From Actinoplanes subtropicus (GTDB taxonomy: Bacteria; Actinomycetota; Actinomycetes; Mycobacteriales; Micromonosporaceae): a stretch of 64,000 bases of DNA. Position 1 is the stretch's first letter; the number at the start of each line of letters is the position of its first letter. Shown piece after piece: positions 7,155 through 15,613 of the stretch. The position numbers were made by a program, and so were the translations under genes. The notes beneath the pieces are model-generated. The model was not told the DNA's origin, did not search any database, and saw only the letters and a program-made list of their open reading frames with translations. The DNA lies in NCBI RefSeq assembly GCF_000721705.1, contig NZ_JOJL01000019.1, positions 57,450 to 121,449 of the forward strand, written 5' to 3'.

Positions 7155-7640
7155 TTAGGCGACGGCCAATCCGACGCTGGTGATTCCGAGGTAGTAGCCG
7201 GCGACGGAGGGGTTGGCGTCCATGGTGTCGCACGTAACGGTGGCCGTGGCGGCGGTGAGGGTGACCACCGGTGCGCTGGCGTGGAGGACAGGGCCGGCGT
7301 TGATGTTGCCGGCGCACGACCACTGGGTCGCGCCACCGCTGAGTCCGCTGCCACCGGTCGGGGTGATCGTCAGGGTCTTTCCGTTCGCGCCGGCGACAAC
7401 GACCACGATGCGAGTGGTGTGCGTGCCGGTGCCGTCGGTTGTCAGGGTGACGGAGTTGACCGTCGCACCGTTGATCACCTGGCTGACGGCGCCGCCGATG
7501 AACTGGTTGTCACCGCCGACGCCGGGAGTGCTGCCGCCGGTGAACACCACACCGGCGCCGGTCAACGCGGTTGTACCTGCCGCGACGACACCAGCCGCAA
7601 CGACACCGCCGGCGATCTGAAGCATGCCGAGTGAACGCAT
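7155..7640 (-). CDS. small secreted protein, probable substrate of the adjacent signal peptidase
   Basis: The 161-residue protein begins with a hydrophobic alanine/glycine-rich leader (LGMLQIAGGVVAAGVVAAGTTALTGAG as a pattern across residues 4-30) and continues as a Thr/Val/Gly-rich beta-type domain with two cysteines (QWSCAG and TVTCDT). The leader resembles those of camelysin/TasA-type proteins processed by SipW-class peptidases, and such a peptidase is encoded immediately downstream. A good ribosome-binding site (AGGGGGA) precedes ATG 7640. I know no function for the mature domain; an appendage or matrix subunit is the obvious guess. Confidence 0.65.
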   Translation of the reverse strand: MRSLGMLQIAGGVVAAGVVAAGTTALTGAGVVFTGGSTPGVGGDNQFIGGAVSQVINGATVNSVTLTTDGTGTHTTRIVVVVAGANGKTLTITPTGGSGLSGGATQWSCAGNINAGPVLHASAPVVTLTAATATVTCDTMDANPSVAGYYLGITSVGLAVA

Positions 7641-7887
7641 AGGATCATTTCCCCCTGTTTTCGGTAGCCAGCTGGACGGTCGCCCTCGTGGCTCTTGTTA
7701 GGCGGGCTTCCGTGCTCGCCGTTTGACACCTGATGAATCGGTTGGGGGTCCGTGACAGTGAAGGTTTGGGGGCCGCTTTTCTGGCAGATTCCTGTGGGTT
7801 CGCCACACGGGTTTCACCGGACGTGCTAAGGCACCAGCGGTCCCGGGTCGCCCACCGGGGACGAGGGCGACCAAGGCGTCTGAGAGA

Positions 7888-8637
7888 GTGGGATGGGTGG
7901 GCGAACGACTGCTGGAAGCGGACTGTGCGAGCTGTGTCGGGCTCTGCTGTGTGGCGCCGGCGTTTGCCAAATCGTCGGACTTTGCCATCACCAAGGCGGC
8001 CGGGCAGGCCTGTCCGAACCTCGGGGGTGACTTCCGCTGCGGGATTCATGAGCGGCTGGAGGACAAGGGGTTTCACGGGTGCGTGGTGTTCGACTGCTTC
8101 GGGGCGGGGCAGCGGATCAGCCAGGAGACATTCCCGGGGCAGGACTGGAAGAGCGCGCCGGAGATGCTGGGGCTGCTGGCGGTCGTACGGCAACTGCACG
8201 AGTTGATGTGGTTGCTGACCGAGGCGCTGAAGTTGGACGCCGCGGAGCGCGTACACCCGAAACTGCGGGACGAGCTCGCCCGGATCGACCACCTGGCGGG
8301 CGGAACGCCCGCCCAGCTCAAGGGGCTGGACGTGGACGGGGAGCGGCAGAAGGTCAACCCGCTGCTGCAGAAGGCCAGTCAGCTGGCGAGAGCCGGCACG
8401 CCGCGAAAGGACTACCGCGGGGCGAACCTGATCGGGCGGAAGATGCGGGGAGCCGATCTGCGCGGGGCCAACCTGCGCGGGGCGCTGCTGATCGGGGCGG
8501 ACCTGCGCGGCGCGGACCTGCGACGGGCCGATGTCACGGGGGCGGATCTGCGGGGGACCGACCTGCGGGGCGCGGATCTCACGGGTGTGCTCTTCCTGAG
8601 CCCGTCACAACTGCGCTCCGCGGTCACCGATCCCTAG
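7888..8637 (+). CDS. Cys-rich pentapeptide-repeat protein
   Basis: Residues 1-75 contain ten cysteines in CASCVGLCC, ACPNLGGDFRC, and GCVVFDCFGAGQ, probably a metal-binding module like those of YkgJ-type proteins. A helical linker covers about 80-165. Residues 170-235 are pentapeptide repeats of the A(D/N)LRG type, which fold as a right-handed beta-helix. The combination is recurrent in actinomycetes but its role is unknown. GTG 7888 is the longest start; GTG 7897 is a real alternative because GAGAG at 7883-7887 is better spaced from it. Twelve or fewer bases separate it from terC. Confidence 0.8.
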   Translation: MGWVGERLLEADCASCVGLCCVAPAFAKSSDFAITKAAGQACPNLGGDFRCGIHERLEDKGFHGCVVFDCFGAGQRISQETFPGQDWKSAPEMLGLLAVVRQLHELMWLLTEALKLDAAERVHPKLRDELARIDHLAGGTPAQLKGLDVDGERQKVNPLLQKASQLARAGTPRKDYRGANLIGRKMRGADLRGANLRGALLIGADLRGADLRRADVTGADLRGTDLRGADLTGVLFLSPSQLRSAVTDP

Positions 8638-8647
8638 GATGTCGGGC

Positions 8648-9862
8648 ATGCAGAGCGTGTCGGGGTGGGTCTGGCTGCTGACCGTTCTTGGCATCGTCGG
8701 GCTGTTGCTGTTCGACTTTTTCTTCCACGTACGCAAGGCGCATGTGCCGTCCCTGGCCGAGGCGGCCCGGTGGACGGCGATCTACATGGCGATCGCCCTG
8801 CTGTTCGGGCTCGGGGTGACCATCTTCGCCGGTGGGCAGCGGGGGGCCGAGTATTTCGCCGGGTACGTGACCGAGGAGGCGCTGTCGGTCGACAACCTCT
8901 TCGTGTTCCTGCTGCTGCTCGGCAGCTTCAAGGTGCCCCGCGCCGACCAGCAGAAGGTGCTGCTCGTCGGGATCGCGGTGTCGCTGGTGGCGCGGACCGG
9001 GTTCATTTTCCTGGGCGCGGCGCTGATCGACTCGTTCGCCTGGGTGTTCTACATCTTCGGGCTGATCCTGCTGGTCACCGCGGGCAACCTGCTGCGGCAG
9101 GAGGGCGGGGAGGAGGAGCCGCCCGACAACATCATCATCCGGCTGGCGCGGCGGGTGCTGCGGACCACCGACACGTACGACGGGGACAAGCTTTTCACCT
9201 ACCGGGACGGCAAGCGGATGATGACTCCGATGCTGCTGGTGATGGTGGCGATCGGCGGGACCGACATCCTGTTCGCGCTGGACAGCATTCCGGCGATCTT
9301 CGGGCTGACCCAGAACGTGTACATCGTGTTCACCGCGACCGCGTTCTCGCTGCTGGGGCTGCGGCAGCTGTACTTCCTGATCGACGGGCTGCTCGACCGG
9401 CTGGTCTATCTCTCGTACGGGCTGGCGGCGATCCTCGCCCTGATCGGCGTGAAGCTGATCCTGCACGCCCTGCACGAGAACAACGTGCCCTTCATCAACG
9501 ACGGCGAGCCGATCAACGCCGCCGAGATCTCCACGCTGGCGTCCCTGGCGATCATCGTGGGGATTCTGCTGATCACGGTGGTGGTGTCGCTGCGGAGCCC
9601 GAAGGGCCGGGCGCAGACGTACGTGGCGGCGGCCCGCCGGCACGCCACCGAGTTCCTCGAGGTGGAGACCGAGCCGAAGTACTGCGACGACCTGTTCCAC
9701 AAGCTGCTCGGCGAGGAGGCCAAGCTGCGCACGCTGCCGGAGAAGTACCGCGCGCGGATCCGGGCCGAGGACGAGCTGATGGATCTGCTGCAGCGCGCGC
9801 ACGAGCTGCACGACGAGCGGGTCGCGGCCGGGCGCTGCTTCGTCCCGGCCGGCGCGTCCTGA
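8648..9862 (+). CDS. TerC/Alx-family integral membrane protein
   Basis: This 404-residue membrane protein of the TerC family exports or protects against metal ions, Mn(II) in several characterised bacterial members. It carries about nine membrane helices, the diagnostic LSVDNLFVFL (metal-site Asp) near residue 75, and GGTDILFALDSIPAIFG with further acidic residues near 210. A cytoplasmic tail of about 90 residues follows the last helix. ATG 8648 was chosen over ATG 8639 because AGGA at 8636-8639 is then correctly spaced. No yybP-ykoY riboswitch-like leader is visible, as the preceding gene ends only 10 bp away. Confidence 0.88.
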   Translation: MQSVSGWVWLLTVLGIVGLLLFDFFFHVRKAHVPSLAEAARWTAIYMAIALLFGLGVTIFAGGQRGAEYFAGYVTEEALSVDNLFVFLLLLGSFKVPRADQQKVLLVGIAVSLVARTGFIFLGAALIDSFAWVFYIFGLILLVTAGNLLRQEGGEEEPPDNIIIRLARRVLRTTDTYDGDKLFTYRDGKRMMTPMLLVMVAIGGTDILFALDSIPAIFGLTQNVYIVFTATAFSLLGLRQLYFLIDGLLDRLVYLSYGLAAILALIGVKLILHALHENNVPFINDGEPINAAEISTLASLAIIVGILLITVVVSLRSPKGRAQTYVAAARRHATEFLEVETEPKYCDDLFHKLLGEEAKLRTLPEKYRARIRAEDELMDLLQRAHELHDERVAAGRCFVPAGAS

Positions 9863-9867
9863 AGCCC

Positions 9868-10914
9868 TCAGAGCTGGCGGGTCGTCGAGCCCATCTCGTC
9901 GTCGGCGGCGCGGCGCGGGGTGACCCGGCCGCGGGCCGAGTTCCCGGCCAGCCGGGCGGCCGTCCGGCGGACCTGCTCGGCGCGGTCGAGCGGCTCCTCG
10001 GCGCCGGCGAGCACGCTGGAGAGGTCCGTCGTCTCGACGCCGCCGCGGTCGTAGCTGACCCGGCCGGCCACCAGGTTGGCCACCCGGGCGGCCAGGTCGG
10101 CGGCGCGGGCCTCCAGGTCGGGGGCGCCGCGCAGGGCGGCCTCGTCGGCCGGGCGGCCCGGCCGGGAGTGCGCCCGGTCGTCGAAGCCGGGGCGCACGAC
10201 CTGCGGCGGGGTCACGCCGAACTCGGCCGGGCCGGCCGGCGCATAGCCGGAGACCGTCGCCGCGGCGACCGAGCCGGCGGCCGGGCCGCTGGGCAGATAC
10301 GGCTCCGAATAAACGGACGGCTCAGAATAGACGGACGGCTCCTCGTAGACGGGCGCCTCGGCCACCGCGGCGGCCCCTAGCAGCGAAACCGTCTGCCCCT
10401 CGCCGCCCTGGTAGTTGGCGAACTCCGGGCCGATCACCAGACGGGACAGCATGCGGGCCTGCGGCGCCGGGATGCGGAGCTCGGCGGCGTGGTCGACGCG
10501 GTAGCGGGCGATCGCTTGGCGTAACACGTTGGCGAGCCGATCCGCGTCACCGACCGTAGCGAGATCGCCACCCGCGAAGACCAGCGCCGGGAACGCCCCA
10601 CGGGGGCCGGCGCAGACCAGCTGGATCTGCGTGACGGTGGCCGAGCGGCCGGTGTCCCGGTTGCCCGGCTGCACCCGCAGGTGCTGCGGGAAGGGCCAAC
10701 TCAGCTCGCCGGTGGCGCCGGTGGAGGCATCCCGGTAGACGACCCGCTCCTCGGTGACGACGACCTCGGTCTCCTCGGGCAGGGTCCAGCGGGGAAGGGA
10801 GCTGGGCTCCTCAAACGCGTACTCGGCGACGGCGCAGCGGCCCGCCCAGAGCACGCGGGAACCGGACGCGTCTGCGGCGTTGCCGGACGCGGCCAGGAAA
10901 AATCTGTCGGACAT
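9868..10914 (-). CDS. conserved hypothetical protein with disordered middle
   Basis: I do not recognise this 348-residue protein. Residues 1-165 look globular (RFFLAASGNAADASGSRVLW, VVVTEERVVYRD, a PH- or GRAM-like beta pattern with LVFAGGD). Residues 185-250 are low complexity with repeats of EPSVYS, and the last 100 residues are helical and basic (QVRRTAARLAGNSARGR). No signal peptide or membrane helix is visible. It converges on terC with a 5-bp gap and has a separate promoter region of about 160 bp. Confidence 0.6.
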   Translation of the reverse strand: MSDRFFLAASGNAADASGSRVLWAGRCAVAEYAFEEPSSLPRWTLPEETEVVVTEERVVYRDASTGATGELSWPFPQHLRVQPGNRDTGRSATVTQIQLVCAGPRGAFPALVFAGGDLATVGDADRLANVLRQAIARYRVDHAAELRIPAPQARMLSRLVIGPEFANYQGGEGQTVSLLGAAAVAEAPVYEEPSVYSEPSVYSEPYLPSGPAAGSVAAATVSGYAPAGPAEFGVTPPQVVRPGFDDRAHSRPGRPADEAALRGAPDLEARAADLAARVANLVAGRVSYDRGGVETTDLSSVLAGAEEPLDRAEQVRRTAARLAGNSARGRVTPRRAADDEMGSTTRQL

Positions 10915-11075
10915 GCTCGCCTAACCCCCCAGTCGGCGGCCGCGCGTCGAGCGCGGTTGCGTTGATTACAGCCGGGCGCATACGTCCTCGACAAGTGACC
11001 GGCCGCGAATCACACCGGATTTCCTGACGACAACATGACAGGCTGATTCTGCTGGGACTTTTGGCTGATCCGCCG

Positions 11076-11927
11076 TCACTTACGGTTACTGAATAGGCCC
11101 GCCGGGGGAGTGGGTGAAGCGACGGCAACACTGTCCGTAACCGGCGCCACCCCACCGGCGAAGCGGTCGAGATCGGTCTCCACCCGGCCCGGGAACCAGT
11201 CGCCGGCCGCGCGCCGGGTCAGCTCGGCGACCGGCGGCGGGGTACGCCCGGCGATCACCACGAGGTTGCCGAAGCGGCGGCCGCGCAGCACCGCGGCGTC
11301 CGCCACCAGACACGCCACGGGCAGCGCCGCGCGGATCGTGGCGACCTGCGCCCGGGCATAGCGTAGCGGCGGCCCGTCCGCGACGTTGGCGATCAGCCGG
11401 CCGGCCGGCGCGAGCACCCGGGCGACCTCGCGGGCGAACTCGACCGACGCGAGGTGGGCCGGGGTGCGGGCGCCGGCGAAGACGTCCAGCACGACCACGT
11501 CGTAGCTTGCGGCGCGCATGCCCTCGACGGCCGCACGCGCGTCCCCGACCCGTACGCGGACCTTGGCCTTTGACGGAAGAGGCAGCTCGCGGCGGACCAG
11601 TTCGACGAGGGGGCCGTCGATCTCCACCACCCGCTGCGGGGAGTCCGGCCGGGTCGCCGCGAGGTAGCGGGGCAGGGTGAGCCCGCCACCGCCCAGATGC
11701 AGCGCGCGCAGCGGCTCGCCCGGCGGCGCGAGCAGGTCGATCGCCGCCGCCATCCGCCGGACGTACTCGAACTCGAGGTGCGCCGGGTCGTCGAGATCGA
11801 CGTAGGACTGCGGCGCGCCGTCCAGCATCAGGCTGTACGCGGCCCGGCGGTCGGGGTCGGGGATCAGCTCGGCGACGCCCGAGGCGACCGTCTCGACCAG
11901 CCGACCCGATCCTCTGCGCTGCGCCAC
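11076..11927 (-). CDS. spermidine/spermine synthase-like methyltransferase-fold protein
   Basis: The 283-residue protein has the SpeE-type Rossmann core: LHLGGGGLTLPRYLA (cofactor loop), VVEIDGPLVELVR (acidic ribose contact), VRVGDARAAVEGM, and SYDVVVLDVFAGARTP, where a true aminopropyltransferase has its catalytic Asp. Such short actinobacterial members are often annotated as spermidine synthase-like without proof of activity. GTG 11927 was chosen because GGGAGA lies 9 bp upstream; a longer frame from 11999 lacks a good site. Confidence 0.78.
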   Translation of the reverse strand: MAQRRGSGRLVETVASGVAELIPDPDRRAAYSLMLDGAPQSYVDLDDPAHLEFEYVRRMAAAIDLLAPPGEPLRALHLGGGGLTLPRYLAATRPDSPQRVVEIDGPLVELVRRELPLPSKAKVRVRVGDARAAVEGMRAASYDVVVLDVFAGARTPAHLASVEFAREVARVLAPAGRLIANVADGPPLRYARAQVATIRAALPVACLVADAAVLRGRRFGNLVVIAGRTPPPVAELTRRAAGDWFPGRVETDLDRFAGGVAPVTDSVAVASPTPPAGLFSNRK

Positions 11928-12045
11928 GTGACAAGTCTCCCAGGTCGGGCACGAGAGCCCAGGAACGAGTGTAATTTCCTCAAAAACCCGAAATAGCATC
12001 CCGTACGTGTTTTAACTGGTTTTAATCGCGTACAGGAGGTGGGCC

Positions 12046-12429
12046 GTGTCGACGAGCAACGTGCTCGCACAGATCATCGGTGGCGGGACCACGCCGGTCC
12101 AGCGCCCCGCCGGCCCGCCGTCGGCCGGGGACATGCCGGCGATCCTGGCCGCCGCCCAACGCCGGGCCGGCCCGCCGCTGCGGATCCGCCGGCACCTCTC
12201 CGACGAGGGCCTGCCGTTCTGGCGTTGGGACTGCGAAACCTGCGGCGAATACGGCGGCGGCCGCCACCACCCGGACGCGGTCTCCCGGGCGACGCGCCAC
12301 TGCGCCGAACACCCGAACCACCCGTCCTCGCTGCTGCCCCCGGCCGTCTGCCGCCAGCGCGACGCCTTCCTCCCCTTGCACCCCATGCTCTTCGCGGTCG
12401 ACGACGACCCGCCGCCCCCGCCGCTCTGA
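12046..12429 (+). CDS. small protein with possible zinc-binding Cys/His centre
   Basis: The 127-residue protein starts at GTG 12046 behind an excellent AGGAGGTGGG site. Residues 50-90 contain WRWDCETCGEYGGGRHH and then RHCAEH, a CxxC plus His/Cys arrangement compatible with a zinc ribbon. The ends are proline-rich. I recognise no family. The upstream region holds a repeated TTTTAA (12010-12024), unusual in this GC-rich DNA, probably its promoter. Function unknown. Confidence 0.6.
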   Translation: MSTSNVLAQIIGGGTTPVQRPAGPPSAGDMPAILAAAQRRAGPPLRIRRHLSDEGLPFWRWDCETCGEYGGGRHHPDAVSRATRHCAEHPNHPSSLLPPAVCRQRDAFLPLHPMLFAVDDDPPPPPL

Positions 12430-12451
12430 TCAGCCTTGAGTCGCGCTTGGC

Positions 12452-12469
12452 GTACGTTGTGCGTACAGT
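12452..12469 (+). promoter_or_regulatory. tacA promoter with GTACG-N5-CGTAC operator
   Basis: The dyad GTACG (12452-12456) / CGTAC (12462-12466) overlaps TACAGT (12464-12469), which stands 6 bp before the tacA ATG. This fits a leaderless promoter repressed by the antitoxin, the usual autoregulation of TacAT-type systems. Confidence 0.55.
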
Positions 12470-12475
12470 CGAGCC

Positions 12476-12763
12476 ATGAGCGCGAAGGCGGAGCGGATGC
12501 ACCTGCGGGTGGATGCTGAGCAGAAGGCGTTGCTGGAAGCGGCCAGCGACGCCACGGGCGAGAGCGTGTCGACGTTCGTGTTGAAGGCGGCTACCGAAGC
12601 GGCGGCTGATGTGCTTGCCGATCGGCGAGCATTCCTGCTGGATGAGGGCGCATGGCGGGTGTTCGACGAGGCGCTGGCCCGCCCAGTTCAGGATGTCGCG
12701 GGTCTGCGAGAGCTGCTCACCACACCGACCGTCCTCGACGAGCCGGACGAGGTTCACCGTTGA
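12476..12763 (+). CDS. tacA: TacA-type (DUF1778) antitoxin
   Basis: The 95-residue antitoxin has an N-terminal ribbon-helix-helix motif (RMHLRVDAEQKALLEAASDA, then GESVSTFVLKAATEAA) for DNA binding and an acidic C-terminal tail (LLDEGAWRVFDEALARP) that neutralises the toxin. It overlaps the next gene by TTGA. The pair forms a type II toxin-antitoxin module. Length and the WxxFxxAL tail motif are typical of the family. Confidence 0.88.
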   Translation: MSAKAERMHLRVDAEQKALLEAASDATGESVSTFVLKAATEAAADVLADRRAFLLDEGAWRVFDEALARPVQDVAGLRELLTTPTVLDEPDEVHR

Positions 12764-13281
12764 GCTCCCGCTTCTCGCCGGTTGAGCCGATGTCGGCCAC
12801 GCACGCGGTTACCGGCTTCGACTGTGGGTCGCCAGCCCAGTCCGTGTGGCTGACCGAGCATGCCCTGCAGGCGCACCGCGCCGGCCTGTCCCGGGTGTAC
12901 GTCGTCGGCGACACCGACGACCAGGATCGGCGGGTGGTCGGCTACTACACGCTTGCGACCGGCAGCGTCGCCCCGGCGGATGCGTCGCCGCGGTTGCGAC
13001 AGGGCGCGGGCCGCTATCACCAGCCGGTGGTGATCCTGACCCGGCTCGGCGTCGACCGGAGTGCCCAGGGCGCGGGCCTAGGACGTGCCCTGGTGGTCGA
13101 CGCGCTACGCCGAATCGCCGCCGCGGCCGAGGTCATCGGTGTGCGGGCGGTGCTCATCCACTGCGAAACCGATGCGGCCCGCGACTTCTACCTACGCCTG
13201 GCCAAGTTCGAGCCCAGCCCCACCGACTCGATGCACCTGCTGCTGTTGATGAAGGACCTCCGCCGAGCCCTCGCCGGGTGA
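12760..13281 (+). CDS. tacT: TacT-type GNAT toxin
   Basis: This 173-residue GCN5-type acetyltransferase is the toxin partner; characterised TacT enzymes acetylate the amino group of charged tRNAs and stop translation. Visible motifs are FDCGSPAQSVWLTEHA at the N-terminus, RVVGYYTLATGSV, the acetyl-CoA loop LGVDRSAQGAGLGRALV, and RDFYLRLAKFEPSP containing the conserved Tyr. The start is taken as TTG 12760, overlapping the tacA stop, because this gives the usual N-terminal length. The last 90 bp overlap the 3' end of malQ on the other strand. Confidence 0.86.
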   Translation: MSSRFSPVEPMSATHAVTGFDCGSPAQSVWLTEHALQAHRAGLSRVYVVGDTDDQDRRVVGYYTLATGSVAPADASPRLRQGAGRYHQPVVILTRLGVDRSAQGAGLGRALVVDALRRIAAAAEVIGVRAVLIHCETDAARDFYLRLAKFEPSPTDSMHLLLLMKDLRRALAG

Positions 13282-15201
13282 CTGCCTCCTGCTCAGAATT
13301 GCGGCGATCCGCTCGATGCGCGGGTCGGCGGCGATCTGTTCGAGGCTGAGGGTCAGTCGCATCCGCCAGTTCGGGTACTCGTCGACCGTGCCGGGCAGGT
13401 TGGGCTGGTCCAGCTCGCCCAGCACGTCGTAGAGCGAGGCCGTGACGAAGCGGCACGGCGTGCGGGCCAGGAACTCGTGCATCGCCACCACGACCTCGTC
13501 GTCGCTGCTCGTCGCGGTGATCAGGCCCTCGGCTCGCAGCAGTGCCTTGAGCTCCGCCCGGTCCCGGTCGGCGGCCTTCGTCTCCTCCTCGACCGGGCCG
13601 GCCAGCTGGCCCAGCCGGGCCCGCACCCGGACCTGTTCGCCGGTGAGGAAGCCGCGCGCGGTCGGCAGGTCGTGGGTGGAGATCGTGGCGAGCGCGTTGC
13701 GCGGGTACTTCGCGGCCGGCAGGTACCCCTGCTCCGGCTCGTCGTAGTCGCGGGTGAACCAGAGCACCGCCGAGCCCAGCATGTTCATCCGCTCGAGCCC
13801 CTCGGTGACCTCGGGCAGCACCGTGCCGAGGTCCTCGCCGATCACCACGGCACCGGCCCGGCTCGCCTCCAGCGCCAGGATGCCGAGCATCGCCTCCGGG
13901 TCGTAGTGCACGTACGTGCCGCCGGCCGCGCCCATCCCCGGCGGCACCCACCACAGTCGCCACAGGCCGGCCACGTGGTCGACCCGCAGGCCGCCGGCGC
14001 TCGCGAAGATCCGGCGCAGCATGTCGCGGTACGCCGCGTACCCGGTCTCGACCAGCCGGTCCGGCCGCCACGCCGCCGCGCCCCAGTCCTGCCCGAGCTG
14101 GTTGAACGCGTCCGGCGGCGCGCCGATGTGCACGCCCTCGGCCAGCACGTCCTGCAGCAGCCAGCCGTCCGCGCCGCTCGGGTCGGTGCCGACGGCGAGG
14201 TCGAGCACGATCCCGACCGGCATGTCGCGGGCGGCCTCCTGCACCGCGTCCAACTGCTCCTTGAGCAGGCGCTGGAGCCAGGCGTGAAAGGCGATCCGAT
14301 CGCTGGTGAACGAAAGGACCGCGGGGGAGTCGGGGCGGCGGAACTCGGGCGGCCACTCCTGCCAGTTGGCTCCGTACAGCTCGGCGAGCGCGCAGAACCG
14401 GGCGAAGTCCAGCAGTCCCGGGTCGGCGGTCAGGTCGACCTCGCCGGCCAGCGGCCAGAGCATCTCCAGCGCGGCCCGCTTGGCCTGCCAGACGGCGGTG
14501 TAGTCGATCAGCTCGGCCGTGGCCGGCTTGAGCCGATCCACCTTGGCGCGCAGCGCGGGGTCGGCCCGGCGGTACTCCGCGGTGTCCGAGACCCGCAGGT
14601 AGAGCGGGTTCGCGAAGCGCCGGCTGGAAGGTGCGTACGGCGAGGGCGGCACCGGCAGCGTCGGCGTGATCGCGTGCAGCGGGTTGAGCAGCACCAGGCC
14701 CGGGCGGCCGGCCTGGCCGACGAAGGTGCGCAGGTCACCGAGGTCGCCCATGCCCCAGGAGTCGGCCGAGTGCAGGGCGTACAGCTGCAGCATCCAGCCC
14801 CAGGTCTCGGGCGGGGCGGGCAGCTCGGTCGGCACGACCACGAGGGTGATCTCCTGCCCGCCGACCTCGAGGCGGTGCCAGCCGAGCGGCACCGACCCGG
14901 AAATTTCCGATAAGTCGGAAATGTGTGAGCCGTCTTCCAGGGTCAGCCGGCCAACCGCGGGTAATGCCCGGGTTGTCCCGGCGCGAACCACGATCGTGCC
15001 GGGCAGCCGCCCCACGTCGTCCCGCGACCGCACCGCGGCCAGCGACGACGCGATCGCCGCCGGCGAGGAGGCGTCGACCCCCAGCAACCCGAGAACCCCG
15101 GCGACCGACTCCGCCGAGACGTCCTTCCGCAGGCGATGCCAGTCCTCGTACCAGGTGGCCACCCCGTGCGCCTCGGCCAATGCCACCAGATCGGCGTCCA
15201 T
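13192..15201 (-). CDS. malQ: 4-alpha-glucanotransferase (amylomaltase)
   Basis: This 669-residue GH77 enzyme transfers alpha-1,4-glucan segments in maltose and glycogen metabolism. Catalytic motifs are LRVDHVAGL (nucleophile Asp), VIGEDLGTV (acid/base Glu), and STHDLPT (third carboxylate), in the right order, plus the GADGWLL and FNQLGQDWG substrate loops. ATG 15201 begins the conserved MDADLVALAEAHGV. Family members usually end near IAAILSRR; here about 25 more residues follow, antisense to the toxin gene's 3' end, so the original stop may have been lost. Confidence 0.92.
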   Translation of the reverse strand: MDADLVALAEAHGVATWYEDWHRLRKDVSAESVAGVLGLLGVDASSPAAIASSLAAVRSRDDVGRLPGTIVVRAGTTRALPAVGRLTLEDGSHISDLSEISGSVPLGWHRLEVGGQEITLVVVPTELPAPPETWGWMLQLYALHSADSWGMGDLGDLRTFVGQAGRPGLVLLNPLHAITPTLPVPPSPYAPSSRRFANPLYLRVSDTAEYRRADPALRAKVDRLKPATAELIDYTAVWQAKRAALEMLWPLAGEVDLTADPGLLDFARFCALAELYGANWQEWPPEFRRPDSPAVLSFTSDRIAFHAWLQRLLKEQLDAVQEAARDMPVGIVLDLAVGTDPSGADGWLLQDVLAEGVHIGAPPDAFNQLGQDWGAAAWRPDRLVETGYAAYRDMLRRIFASAGGLRVDHVAGLWRLWWVPPGMGAAGGTYVHYDPEAMLGILALEASRAGAVVIGEDLGTVLPEVTEGLERMNMLGSAVLWFTRDYDEPEQGYLPAAKYPRNALATISTHDLPTARGFLTGEQVRVRARLGQLAGPVEEETKAADRDRAELKALLRAEGLITATSSDDEVVVAMHEFLARTPCRFVTASLYDVLGELDQPNLPGTVDEYPNWRMRLTLSLEQIAADPRIERIAAILSRRQSPGEGSAEVLHQQQQVHRVGGAGLELGQA

Positions 15202-15291
15202 CCCGTACCCCTCCGCGTCGTCCTCCCGCTTTACATACCTTGCCTGATTCGACGGCCGCCTCGCTTGCACAAGTGGGTCAGGATGGAGCAC

Positions 15292-15546
15292 ATGTCTGCA
15301 GTGGCGAAGTGGTGGTCGCGGGCGGCCGCGGCGGTGACCGGCGTGGTTCTCACGCTGGTGGTGCCGGTGCACGCCTGGGCCGCCGGTAACGGCGTGGCCG
15401 ATGTGGCGGCAGAGGCGGCGAAATATCGCCGGCGGGGCGGGTTCGGCGTCTTCGGTTTCCTCGGCGGCCTGTGCTGCCTGCTCGTGGTCGGCGGGATCGT
15501 GCTGATCGTCCTGTTGATCGTCCGCGGCCGCCGGAGGCGGTCCTAA
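15292..15546 (+). CDS. small membrane-anchored protein with signal peptide
   Basis: This 84-residue protein has a signal peptide (AVTGVVLTLVVPVHAWA), a short extracellular segment (GNGVADVAAEAAKYRRR), a membrane helix (GGLCCLLVVGGIVLIVLLIV), and a basic tail. ATG 15292 was chosen because AGGA at 15280-15283 is well spaced. I recognise no family. It stands alone between the divergent malQ and the chitosanase gene. Confidence 0.55.
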   Translation: MSAVAKWWSRAAAAVTGVVLTLVVPVHAWAAGNGVADVAAEAAKYRRRGGFGVFGFLGGLCCLLVVGGIVLIVLLIVRGRRRRS

Positions 15547-15613
15547 GACACCGGCACGGGTGATATCGGGGGATTCCCAGCGGCCTCCGAGGGAGCGCAC
15601 CTAGCGTGGAGCG

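Noticed and set aside
8550..8650. yybP-ykoY manganese riboswitch before terC
   Set aside because: The space is occupied by the end of the pentapeptide-repeat gene and shows no riboswitch core.
8665..10380. A 571-codon plus-strand frame over terC and the next gene
   Set aside because: Out of frame with TerC, low complexity, no domain, and overlapped by two supported genes.
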